The notes under the pieces are model-generated. The model did not search any database. It saw only the letters and a list, made by a program, of their open reading frames with translations, and was not told where the DNA came from. 64,000 nt of DNA from Zarea fungicola (Eukaryota; Ascomycota; Sordariomycetes; Hypocreales; Cordycipitaceae): NCBI GenBank assembly GCA_900169235.1, contig FWCC01000060.1, positions 186,001 to 250,000 on the forward strand. Reading direction: 5' to 3'. Positions 47,414 through 58,326 of the stretch are shown one piece after another. The position numbers and the translations under genes were made by a program. Every line of letters starts with the position of its first letter. Positions within the stretch are counted from its first letter, which is position 1.

Positions 47414-49593
47414 TCATAAACCTGCCTTTTTCATATCTTCCATTTTACTTCTCAGCTCTTCCAACTCTTTCTTCAAGTCTCCATTCTCTTGCTGTAGATT
47501 CTTCATGTGCACAATCGCATTCTCCACGACGCTGGCTTTGCTGCTCGGCGTATTGTTGTTCGCAGACTTGCCATCCTTCTTCTCCTCTTCCTCGGGGATT
47601 GGTTTTGGCTGGTCCGGTAGGAGACTAGCCATAATTTGCAGCGCCGAGTTGATACGGTTCCTTCGGCCCTGCTCGGCAATCTTGTGTGACGTGCGCTTCG
47701 ATGTGAGATTTGTCGACAGCTCGCTCGGGTAGCTGACACCGGGCACTGTGTTACCCTCCAAGATGTTCTGGTAGTTCGACTTGGACATGAGCAATCTTGA
47801 AGTGTCCTCGGCGGACATGCCGGGCGTTCCGGGGATTAGTGGCTTGATATTAGGTGAGATTCTCGGCAACAGTGCGGGGGAGACGTGCACAGAACCAGTG
47901 GATCGTTTTCTGCTGTTTCTTGAGAGTAACTGCGGCGTTTTGCGCGCAGACGGGCCGGTAGATCGGGGACCGAGCGAGGGACTCTGGCTGGCTGACATTG
48001 TACCAGGCATAGGTCGCAGATTTGGAGAGGGCAAAGGTTGGAATACCACACTTCGGCTAGCAGAAGAAGGATGATCAGAGACGCCTGAAAATTGTGCGGC
48101 AATCTGTGTGTTGATAGGCGCAATTGGTCGATTGGAGACAGACTCGGGCAGCTCCAAAGACTCAATGTGTTCAGTGGCCGTATCACCTTGCTGGTTCGAA
48201 TGTGGTCGCTTGCCCTTGGAAGAAGCAAGCTTCATGAGTGAGGCCGGCGTCGCAGGATGAGGTTGTTGACGTTCCTCGTTGAGAGAAAGTACAGGTGCCT
48301 GGTTCGTGTTGCTGTTGTTCTGAGGATGGATGTAGGGTGACTTGCTGTTCGATCTGCGAGCAGGCACGGGAGGCGGAGGCATGTCTGTGAGATTCTCCGG
48401 CGATACCGAAGCGTTCTCCTCGGATCCTTCCGTGGACGTTGCAGGCAGAGGCAAAAGTCCTGCGTCGGCATCGGTTTGTAGTCTCCGCTCATCGACCTCG
48501 CTCAAAACTTGAGACACAATGGCAGGACTGGGTCCAACCTTGCGACGCATTGGCTTCGCAATGGGCGAGTTTTTGATGGCGCTTTTTGATCGCGCCTTCG
48601 CAGCATTGTTTCTGCGAGCCTTTTTGGCAAGGTCCTGTGTTGGTGGTGCAGACTGGGTCGTGGGGGTTGTCTCTAGGTCCATATCAATGGGCGAGTTGTT
48701 GGAGTTGGTGCTGTGGTCGTAGACCGAGGCGGAATCGGGCTGGGCGTGCAATGCTGGAGAAGTAAGAGGGCTAAAGTATGAGCCTGGAACAGCAAAGGCA
48801 CTGTCCATATTGAAGTGAGGGTCCAGTGGCGTGACAGCAGGAGAGACCAATGGGGTAAAGGCCATCTAGGAGATGTTAGCTAATCCGAGTTCAACCTGCA
48901 TTCTGTTTGGACAGGAACGGGCGCATTCAAGCCACAAGGCGTGCAGTTGCAACTTACATCGGCCTGTTCAGCTATCCGTTGGTGGTAGCGATCATAAGCG
49001 GCACGTTGTGGCATCTGCTCGGCCTGCGAGTAGAACTGGCCACTACCAGGAGGCATCTCGAGGCTTTGCGGGGTGGGGGGTACGGAATGGCCATGAGTAC
49101 CGTAAAATGTGGCCTGCTGCTCATGAATTTGGCGCTGTTGCTGATGAAATTTTTGTTGCTGGAGGTACTGGATCTGAGCATCAATATTGGAGATAGAGTC
49201 GGGGGCTGAGGTCGCCAGCATGTGGGCAGACATGGCGGGGTGAGTGACGGGGGTGGCCATGGCAGGCGTGTGGTTCTGTAGCAGGCCGTCGCTCCTGGGG
49301 ATCATGGAGGAGGGATCAGGGTCGGTCATGAGCGCATCAGGACCGGGGGCCTGCCGAGGCTGTTGTTGATGCTGGTGTTGGTGTTGATGTTGCTGATGCT
49401 GGTGAGCGGCGGCGGCGGCTGCCGACATCATAGGCTGCGCTCCGCCATCCTGAAAGCCGTGGAAGTCGAACTGGATGCCGCTGGCATCGGGCATGTTGCC
49501 CATGCCGCTCATATCAAGAAACTGGTTGAATTCATCGTCGGGTCCCGAGGCCATGTGCTGGTCCTGGCCATCCCAGGCGGCAGAACTCATCAT
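47414..49593 (-). CDS. nuc-1: Pho4/NUC-1-type bHLH phosphate regulator
   Basis: Two exons in coding order (49593-48958, 48865-47414) with a 92-nt intron join in frame to about 695 residues. The C-terminus (~600-695) is a bHLH: the basic region KRTSHKIAEQGRRNRINS has the His, Glu and Arg that read CACGTG in Pho4, followed by a loop of Glu/Lys/Asn, helix 2 SSKASVVENAIVHMKNLQQ and a coiled tail. The N-terminus is Met/Asp-rich, has a His/Gln run (~residues 65-85), and looks like an activation or regulatory region. NUC-1 and PalcA in Neurospora and Aspergillus activate phosphatase and phosphate permease genes when phosphate is scarce. The start is ATG at 49593 (MMSSAAW), because the frame is open for 75 more codons upstream but holds no ATG. 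Both exons meet at a clean GTAAGT/CTAG pair. Confidence 0.88.
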
Positions 49594-51742
49594 GGCTGGA
49601 GGGGTGGTGTTTTCGGATGCTGGAGGCCAGACAGCGGTTGCGGTTGCGGCAGCGGGCGGGCGGGCGGGCTGGCTTGGTTGGCCTTTCGGCTTTTTTTTTT
49701 GGCGTTGGTCTGCGACTTTTATTTCTCGATTCGTTTTACGCAATGCGCCTCCCCCAAACAATAGCTGTTTTTGACTCAGAGAAATTGATAATCGGCCGTT
49801 CGTTTGATTGTTCGTCAAGTACCAGAAGTTTTAATCGGATTCGAGATGGACGGCCGCTGCGTGCCTATGCGACGGGGAAGAGGAGAGGGCGAGACGATTC
49901 GTGTCGAGGGCTTTGGAATTTCGTCGGCGGGTCTCGTTGCGGTTTGCGGGCTCCTTTCGGCAAGTGGCCGGCCGGTTTTTAGCGGACGATGAGAGGGCTA
50001 CAAGTGCGTGACGAGGAGGAAGAACGCGGACTGTCTAGAATGAGAGGATAGGTAGGATAGGTAGGAGAGCGAAAAGACGTATGGTGGTGGTAATTGTCGA
50101 TTGAGTCTAGATTAAAAGAGCGGTAGAGATTAAAGCTGCGAAGCATGGGTGGAAGGGCGGCGGCGGCGAAAGTAGATTAGCAGCAGGTGGGCTGGGGGAG
50201 TGTCGGCGGACTGTGAGGCTTGCAGGTTGCAGTAGAGTACTAGGTAGTAGGGAGCGGTTTTGGACCTGGACTGGACCTGGCTGGACCTTGCCTGGCTGAG
50301 CCTGGACAAATGGACCACCTTGGGATGGTCTGTTTTTTGGTGGTACCTCCGAGCTGGGTATAATAAACTGGAACCAGCTGCCAGTTTTTAATTTTAGTTT
50401 GGGACTGTCATGTCTTTTTCTCTCAGTGCCTGTTTGTGTGGCTTTTTGAGTGGTTTATAGCGGTTGGTTTCGGGACACGGGTGGTCTCGGAGGGGCTGCT
50501 TGATAAGTACCTAGTCTAGTATACGGTACAGGTAGGTAAATTTTTCCTACTTGGGTATGTTGGTAGGTCAGAGTGATGATGGATGATGGATGAGGATGAC
50601 TTGAGAGTATGATCAGCCCGTCATCAGCCAGGTAAATACATCACTTGGTGGCCACCATCTTGAAGTAAAGTAATCGGCAGAGCATGGCGCACGCCCGGAA
50701 GGTGGGAGTCAAACCAAGGGTTAGGATTGGGGACGGGGAGCAACCCAAGGCAAGCGCTCCTGCTTGTCCAGTTTTCAGGTGCAGGTTGCATGTTACAGTG
50801 GATGCCCGCTGGTGGAGTGACGCCCGCTGGGTTTGGTAGAGCCTCCACAACTGGAACTGTCCACAGTCGTCGCCTTGGGCCTACTCCTGTGAAGCCAGTG
50901 GGGGTACCTTTTCGCTGCAAGTAGATGGCGAACTACACTATGTACTGTCGACTGGACTGTCTGTCATGGACAGTTTTTGTTCCTTTTCATTTTTAAAGCT
51001 TGAATATATAAATATATAAATATGGTATCACGTTATACAAGTGTGTGCCTATTCGTAGCTGGAGTACTCATGACAATCCGGCGGTATGTACGGAGTACAG
51101 TTCATGTTCAAATTAATACCTCCGACCAGTAGGATGAATTGCATGAATGGTGGAGACCTACCTAGACCAGTAACCTGGAAATGAGGACTACCAAGAACTG
51201 TAGGGGCTTCAAACTGCCTGCATCTAGTTACTAGTCGCCTATCAGCGTATCTCCTGCCCCAATAAGATTGGCCCTCATTACTTTCTTACGCCTTGCGGCA
51301 GCTGGCCAGAGGCTGATTGTTGGCTGGACTTGGCCAAACGTACCACACGCCTAAAAGCTGCAACCCCCACCTTTCGTCACTTGTCCTGGCACTTGTACCC
51401 TGCATTTGGTAGCCTTCACTGGTTAATTAAGACTTAGCGGGGGCCGGGTTTTACTCAAACTGGGACTCTTCACCCGACAAGTGTTCGGCAGAGGGACCCT
51501 GAGCATGTTTTGGCTCCCCTGCAATTGTACAAATATTCGCTAGTCATGAAGCGAGAGCCCCAAGGCCGAAATGGATCAACAAAGGTGTGCCATTCGTCAA
51601 TCTAGGACGGCCAGGGTTGACTAGTTCGTTAGTCTTTACTCTCTCAGTATGTGTGTGTCATGAATAAGGCTGAACAGTTTTTGCGCCCAACTTTTATTAG
51701 CGGCTGAAAATAATAATTCTACGTCACGAGGTCCAGATACGT

Positions 51743-51770
51743 CGCGTTGCGTTGCGTTGCGTTGCATTGC
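51743..51770 (+). repeat. GCGTT pentamer tandem repeat
   Basis: Four perfect GCGTT units followed by a GCATT variant form a short tandem repeat in gene-free DNA. Confidence 0.85.
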
Positions 51771-54617
51771 AAAACACGCGATAGGAAAAGCATCTATGAA
51801 AAACACCAAACGCAACGGAAATTATTCACCGGAATTTTTTCTTCTCTGCCCACTTCTACAAGCCCCATTATCGCCCGTTGCTGACCAGGGCTGTTTATGG
51901 GTACGACGGACCCAACTTCCGACTCGGAACTAACAAGAATCCTGATGAGTGCCTAATAATAAAACGCAGCGAGTAGCGGGGACGGTGAGGTAAAAAAAAG
52001 TAAGGGAAAGGGCAAGGTATTCAAATACAGACCCCTACTACGTCAAGCATACCAGTACAACCTGCTCATCAGTCACACAAATCTCCAGACAAATATCCAT
52101 AGCCACCTTCAACTGCCTTTCCTTGATCCCTTCGGGCCGGTTAATTTAATTCATCTTGGCACCATCACATTTCATTTTATTCTATATTCTTCCTGATTCA
52201 AACAAATTAACCCCGCTACATGAAAAGGCATGTGAAAATGAGCTTCTTTACTGCTGCACCGTCTCAGAGGTAAACGACGCGGCAGACCAACAGGCCTTGG
52301 GAATGGGAATAAACAAGCTCAGCCATCAATTCGGCCACACGTTGCAAATTAGGCCATTATTCAAATATCCATTTCCTTTCTTTCGTCTTTCCTTTCTTTA
52401 GAAATGTAAACAATGACATCTAGGTGAATAGTATAAAGAAAGAAAAAAATTGACCCGCCTCGTGCTCCGTACAACAGCTAAGGCTCTGCGACCGAGATGT
52501 CCCCGCTACACACGAGGCAGGGTGGATTCGAAGTAGTAACTACTGAATGGGAGAAAAAATTACTATTATATAGAGAGAGATTGAAAAATAGACGACGGCA
52601 GCATATGGCTTGAGAGACATGGCAGCTAGTCAGCAGAATGCAGAAGGATGGCGGCAACTTGTAGGTTTGAAATAGGCTGTCATTAAACTTTTAGCAAAAT
52701 TATCAAGATTCTTTTCTAAATAATAAGAATAATTTCATGATCCAGAATGGACTATTGAAAACTCAATCTTATCTGTTGTGGGCTTTTACCGAACCGCCAA
52801 GAACGACAGGGGTACAGTTTAGGAGATTTACCTGGAAGAGCCAGCCGAAAACAGTGGCATTCAAGCGCTGTCCCAAGGCGAAGCGGAACGAACTAGAAAA
52901 GGTAGTGAGAAAAGAACGGAACCAAGAAAGGAAATGAAAAAGAAACCAATGCTTGTTCTTCGTAGCATCCCAACCGCTTCAGCCGAGCGCCAAAACGGTC
53001 GGCCCGCTTTCGGCGATGTGTCCCAATTCACCTCTCGGTGAATTTGGTTGAGGTGGGGAGCTGGTCCATTGACCTTTTTTAAAATAGATTTCTCCTGGAA
53101 TTTTTTTTTTTCCTTTCTAAACAAAATTCCGCTAAATAGGGGTTCGGTATACTGGCCGGGTGGGCGGGCCGGGAAAAAGGCACAACGAATCGACAAGTGG
53201 AAGACACCAAGAGGGGCGGCGGGATTCAAGAAAAGGCGTATAGGAACAGAGAATCTAGGGATTGTTAATTAATGACATTATTCGCCGCAGCGCTACGGGG
53301 GCACGAAACAAAAGTCCTGTTTCTCTCGGGGAACAAAATGAAGATGGGAACATAGGAAGCTTCCTTGACCCGGATGTACATATCCAAGGCTCTTTTGTTC
53401 ACGGCTTCTTCGTTCATGCAGCCGCCACAGAGAAACAATATTGGCTGGCCCACATCGGATGGAACGCTGAACAAACGACATAAAGCTGAAGGGGAGTAAC
53501 TAGTTAACAAGTACAAAGATCCCGTACAGATCAGCTCGGTTGGGTTCGGTGTTGGGTTGTGTACTGGATGTATGTCTGCACTTTGCACGGAGTTCGCAGC
53601 AACCATTTTTGGGCTGTTTCTGACCAGAAGCCTAAAGACAAGCAGCGACGCAATGGCAAGACATGCATCATTGGCCCCAGAAAGAAAATCAATCCATCGA
53701 TTTGCTCAAGTACCCGTCCCGTCAACCTATTAAACCGGGCGACTGAGTTGATTCAAGCTTGGTTCATGGCGATGTGTATTCAAGCCCACACCGTCGGCAA
53801 CCCCCCCTCATCTGGGGCCTGATTTTCGAACATTTAAAAATAAACAAGACCCTTTGCGGGAGGGAAGCGAGCCGTACATTGCTTCCAGACTCAAGCCCAT
53901 AGTGAAACCCGTCGACAAATACGCCATCATCCCGCATAACGTCATGCAGCCACCGCGCCAAAAAGTGACAAGGGTCAACATATTCCCAAAATGGCCGGCG
54001 ATGCCGTCTTCTAGAACGTTGATGCTGGGCATCATACATTGAAAATTGACAATCCCTTGAAACCCTTGTACTGTCCATCTTCAACACTAGAATCGTACCC
54101 CCAGGAAACGTCTCGTGACGGAAAATTCTACCAAGCCACCACCAACCTGCCAGGACCTGATTGCTACCTAGTCAAACGTCAACCCCAGTCCAGTCAAATC
54201 GTCCTGCAGGTCAGCATGTTGTCGCATCCCATTTCCTTACTAGCTCACCGAAACCCCAGTCGCCCACCATCCACTCTCGATTGTCTCAGCTCAGCTACGG
54301 GAACCATTTTATGCATCATTCCATTTTATGGACACTGACGTCAAAGTTTAGCATGTTATGCGCGAGGGAAATTCTGGGAAACTAAAAGACTGTCTTGTGT
54401 GTCTTAAGAATAGGTTGTTGCATATTAATCTTCTATTAGATACAGAATCTATTCCACCTCCACCTCCAACCACTACCAACTTTGCTGATATTCCTCTCTC
54501 CTTTTCAGCCATTTAAATGCACCGGAGATTAGTACCAGAAAACGACGGCTTTTAGGGGGGGGGGAGTGTTAAGAAAATGAAAGAGAAAAGGAGATAAGAA
54601 AGAGTAGGAAGAGAGTG

Positions 54618-54629
54618 AGCGCGCGCGCT

Positions 54630-54666
<37 letters not shown>
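54618..54666 (+). repeat. (GC)n/(GA)n microsatellite
   Basis: A GCGCGCGCGC run (54619-54628) is followed by GAGATAGA and then an uninterrupted GA run of about 15 units ending at 54666. Confidence 0.85.
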
Positions 54667-54668
<2 letters not shown>

Positions 54669-55240
54669 ACGCGAGAGCAGGACCGAACCCGGGTCCTAGT
54701 CTAAAATGTACATGTGACAGAAAAGATGAAAATGCGGGATATGAGGCTGATATGTCCAATCGGATACTTCCGGCCGTGTCGTGGGGGATCCTTGTAAATA
54801 ATAAGACCACCTGCGACCGCTCCGAAGATATTCCATGTTGCGGTACCAACAGATGGGGCGTGCCAGTGTGCTTCGATAATAGCAAAGCAGCAAATCAAAA
54901 TCGCAAAATAAATTGGAACCAAAGAGAGTTGTTCCATTGCTGCGCTCAGTGTGCTCGTACAGGTGTGCAGTCTGCATACACGCTTGTACGAGTGTATGCA
55001 ATATAATAAAAAGAGAAAAGGAGTGCGTGTGGCATGTTTCCTTGAGCTCCATCTTGGGAGCTCTTCCATTTCAAGCCATTAAACAAAACACCATAAACCT
55101 GCCTCGCCAGCAGGTGGTGTCAGAAAACGCGAAAACGCTATCAAGCAATGAGGGTATAAGCCAACCAAGTCATCACAAAACAGATATTCAACGAGTGTGC
55201 CTTTCGTCAAAAACGTTGCAGAATAATAATAATGTCAACA

Positions 55241-57493
55241 TTATTTACGGGCCTGTTCGCCGAGGTTGAGCCAGCTCATGTCTGAGGAAGTCGCCGCCAT
55301 GGCAAGCTGGGGCTGCTGGGAGACCCCAGAGGCCTGCGGCACGCTGGTCGAGTCTACTTTGTTGTGCTGGTAGATGCTGCTTGGTGCTCGGTCGGTGCCC
55401 CAGGCCTTGTCAGACCGAGAGTGCTCATATATTTCATTAATGCTCTCCGGCACACCGCTCGAGTATCCAGAAGTAATTGACAGCGGTGAAACAGGACGCT
55501 CTATAGTGCCGGCCAGTCCTTCCGGGACTTTGCTAAAGAACTGCGACACAACAGGGCTACCGCTGTTGACGCTGTTAACCTCTGGTGGTGCCTCAAAGTT
55601 CAGAGGAGGCACAGTGGCTGAATCCTGTGTCGCGCGAACATTTTTAGTGCTCGAGTTGGCTTCTGAATAGCGAGAGCTGCGTTCTGAAGTGACAGTTGCT
55701 CTCTTGTTTCCGTAGCCAAGAATTTGCAACGCACTTCCACCGGACCAGTATTTGTTCCACCCAGAGCTGCGGCGAGTTCCGTCGTGTGCAGGCATCGGCC
55801 CGTTGCGAGGCCGAGGCTCTGCAACGGAAGGGGCAAAAGCGACGCCTCGCTCGTCGTGGGCTTCCAGCATGGGGTTGTTCGAAGGCTGTGGGATTGGCTT
55901 GCTAATTGTGCTCTTGAACTGCTTGTGCAGGGAAACAATTGAACCTCGCGAAGAAGAGCGTGAGACCTTGCCGGAAGGACCCGTGAGGCCGACTTGCTTC
56001 TGGGCAGCTGGCTTTTGTGGCCCCATTCGGCCCATGAGGATGGCGACGGAAGAATAAGACTCCGTGGAGAGCTGAGGGTTGTGACCGCGATAGTGAGCCG
56101 GTGACGCAGAAGGTTGCGTACTCTTGGCAAACGCAACAGTGTCCTTCTCGTCAGGGTTGAGAACACTGCCCTGATTGGGATTCATCCTTCGCTTACGACG
56201 TTTGAGAAGGAGCAGGATAACGAGAAGGAGGGCCAGAAAGCCAGCAATGGTGCCCAGCGTAATGCCTAGGATGACATTGGAACTAGGGCCGTGTCTGTCG
56301 TCGGATGCGCCTACGCTGGTTTGCGTGGGGGATGCAGTTATGGTGCTTGAAGTTGCGGAGCTGATAGACGTTGTAAAGGTCGATGACGTTGTCGACGTTG
56401 AGGTCGAGGTTGAGCTTGACGTGGAAGTTGTCGAGGTATCGAGGGCCTTTTGTGTGCCATCGCCGAGAAGGGCTGCAGCGTTGACCCAACTGTTCTTTTC
56501 AACGTTGAAAATAGCAACTGGGTCGTCGCTGTTGCCTCCAGACATGACTACCATGCCATTGGTCCCTTGAGCAATGGAGTACCCGTTCCTTGTTACGCTT
56601 GGGGCATCCGTAGCATTATATGTTGGCCAATTATCCAGATTCAGATCCCGCCTCGTTACCGCAACTGCAGGTTGTATGGCCGTTTGATCCCCAGCCGTTC
56701 CGACGGGTATGCGAATCATTTGATTTGGTGAGCGGCTCATGTCAAATTTGAGCAATGTCATTGACTTGTCAGCACCAAAAACCATTGTGCCACTGATTGC
56801 AGCAGAATCCGAGGCCCATGATTCCTTCGTGTTTGAAAATAATCTCCACCTTAAATTATTATCAGAATTAACTGATGAATCCAGGAGATAGATATTGCCG
56901 TCGTTCTGGGGGCCGGAAACCAAGGCAATGTCTGCACCATTACCCCAAGGAAATAGCATTGGCTTGATAGAGAAGGACTTCGTCTCCGGCACGCCGCTAG
57001 TCTGCAGTGTCTCAGGCGGGGGTGAAGCATAGACTTGATAATTGTCCTTGGTTGATATCTTGAAAACCTCACCGGACGCGCCAGGGGCCGCACCGGCATC
57101 GCTGTTTACGGTGCCAGAAAACATGACAATGACCTGGGTTACAGGGTTGTACACAACACTGTGGCCGCGGCGGTTCTTGCTCACTTCCATTTGCGGTGTG
57201 AGTGACTGCCATGTTGAAGTAGCAAATTGGTACTCCATCAAACCAGTGTAGGCGGGATCAGCCGAGTAACCACCAACAACGAAAAGAGACGCCGAAGCAG
57301 GATCGTTCAAATTCTTGCCAGCGCAGGCTGCTCCTTGGACTTGAAATTTACTCTGCAGAGGTTTCCATTCAGTGTCCTCCTCTAGATCCAAAGAGACAAA
57401 GCCGTTGTGTGAGTACGAGTATAATGTGTTGCCAACAATGACGGAGCAGGCGCCGTCCAGGACAGATCCGTCTTTCGGCTTAGGGACAGGCAT
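55241..57493 (-). CDS. Kelch-like single-pass membrane protein
   Basis: A single-exon frame of 750 residues. Residues ~1-345 are a beta-propeller: repeats of GNTLYSYSHNGF, FVVGGYSADPAYTGLMEYQ, RRGHSVVYNPVTQVIVMFSG and NGMVVMSGGNSDDP resemble galactose-oxidase/kelch blades. A Ser/Thr-rich stalk (~350-408, alternating S and T) leads to one transmembrane helix (~420-438, ILGITLGTIAGFLALLLVILLLL) with a KRRKRR stop-transfer, then a ~300-residue Ser/Pro-rich cytosolic tail. Such fungal proteins are often annotated as splicing factor CLF1, which I think is wrong because the sequence has no TPR/HAT repeats. No signal peptide precedes the frame at 57493, although the topology needs an extracellular N-terminus; an upstream exon may be missing (an acceptor-like TATTACAG lies near 57540 on the coding strand). 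A surface sensor or adhesion role is possible. Confidence 0.68.
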   Translation of the reverse strand: MPVPKPKDGSVLDGACSVIVGNTLYSYSHNGFVSLDLEEDTEWKPLQSKFQVQGAACAGKNLNDPASASLFVVGGYSADPAYTGLMEYQFATSTWQSLTPQMEVSKNRRGHSVVYNPVTQVIVMFSGTVNSDAGAAPGASGEVFKISTKDNYQVYASPPPETLQTSGVPETKSFSIKPMLFPWGNGADIALVSGPQNDGNIYLLDSSVNSDNNLRWRLFSNTKESWASDSAAISGTMVFGADKSMTLLKFDMSRSPNQMIRIPVGTAGDQTAIQPAVAVTRRDLNLDNWPTYNATDAPSVTRNGYSIAQGTNGMVVMSGGNSDDPVAIFNVEKNSWVNAAALLGDGTQKALDTSTTSTSSSTSTSTSTTSSTFTTSISSATSSTITASPTQTSVGASDDRHGPSSNVILGITLGTIAGFLALLLVILLLLKRRKRRMNPNQGSVLNPDEKDTVAFAKSTQPSASPAHYRGHNPQLSTESYSSVAILMGRMGPQKPAAQKQVGLTGPSGKVSRSSSRGSIVSLHKQFKSTISKPIPQPSNNPMLEAHDERGVAFAPSVAEPRPRNGPMPAHDGTRRSSGWNKYWSGGSALQILGYGNKRATVTSERSSRYSEANSSTKNVRATQDSATVPPLNFEAPPEVNSVNSGSPVVSQFFSKVPEGLAGTIERPVSPLSITSGYSSGVPESINEIYEHSRSDKAWGTDRAPSSIYQHNKVDSTSVPQASGVSQQPQLAMAATSSDMSWLNLGEQARK

Positions 57494-58269
57494 TCTGAAT
57501 GACGAGTCCCTTAAAACCAGGAAGGGTGTTTCAAGACTGTAATATCGAGTAGCACCGTGTAATCAAACTAACATGACTTTGGTCTGGCAGATTTGTGGTG
57601 ATGGAGCTGAGAGTCGAACACGCCGAATGTAAACAACTGAACCCAGAAATCGCGATAATATCGTTTGATTGGCGTCGAAATACGGCTTACAATAAGCGGT
57701 TGCTGGTTCAGAACGGTATTTCCTTAAGGATAGTCGTCGAGAGGTGCGGGATCGAAAATGGAAATTGAAGATGATGACGAAAACGAGTTTAACAGTTTAG
57801 ATAAATGGTTGTAAATAAAGTCGTTGAGGAGACCAGTCGTCGAAACGTTTTTTGTTCGTGTGATTCTATCTGTCGAAACCAGAGAAGCGTTCGTTCTAGT
57901 CGACAATTTTGTTGCGCGCCAGGCAGCGAGATTGAATTGACAAAAGAATTGAAAACTGTAAAAAGAGAGCGCGGCTCGAAAACGGTCGGGAGTCGGTGAT
58001 ATCGTGTTTGTGAGACGTAAAGTAGCCCAAGCTTTCGTACCAGACGGGTATGCAACTGCGCGGGTGGTGTTGGAATGCAGATAGTAGACGTACGGACACC
58101 CAAGACCAAGCCTGTGGTGTGTGTATCGGTGGGTGGGTAAAAAGAAACGTCGTTTGTTAGTTGGAATGAGAATAAGGCTTGCCCGACTAGGCGCCGAGAG
58201 GAGAGAAAAAGAAGCCTCGACCGATTTTAGGAAACGAAATCGACGGTAGGGAAAAGGAAGTAAAAAGAA

Positions 58270-58326
58270 GCAGCACAGGATTAAAAAAAAAAAAAAAAAA
58301 ANNCAGGATTAAAAAAAAAAAAAAAA
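58270..58326 (+). other. Assembly ambiguity: NN flanked by duplicated CAGGATTA-poly-A
   Basis: The text reads CAGGATT plus a run of A, two N, then CAGGATT plus another run of A. The copied flank suggests a homopolymer assembly break or a forced join rather than biology. Confidence 0.7.

Larger units (their letters stand above)
49594..55240. other. Gene-free region, 5.6 kb
   Basis: The left end is the NUC-1-type promoter, with a pyrimidine-rich leader on the minus strand. No further gene is supported: short open frames in both strands have no motifs. It contains a GCGTT pentamer run (51743-51770), short AT repeats (51002-51024), a (GC)n and (GA)n run (54618-54666), and one TACGGAGTA (51089). 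Confidence 0.5.

Noticed and set aside
55241..57493. Splicing factor CLF1 as the identity of the kelch-like protein
   Set aside because: There are no TPR/HAT repeats. The membrane helix and S/T stalk fit a surface protein.
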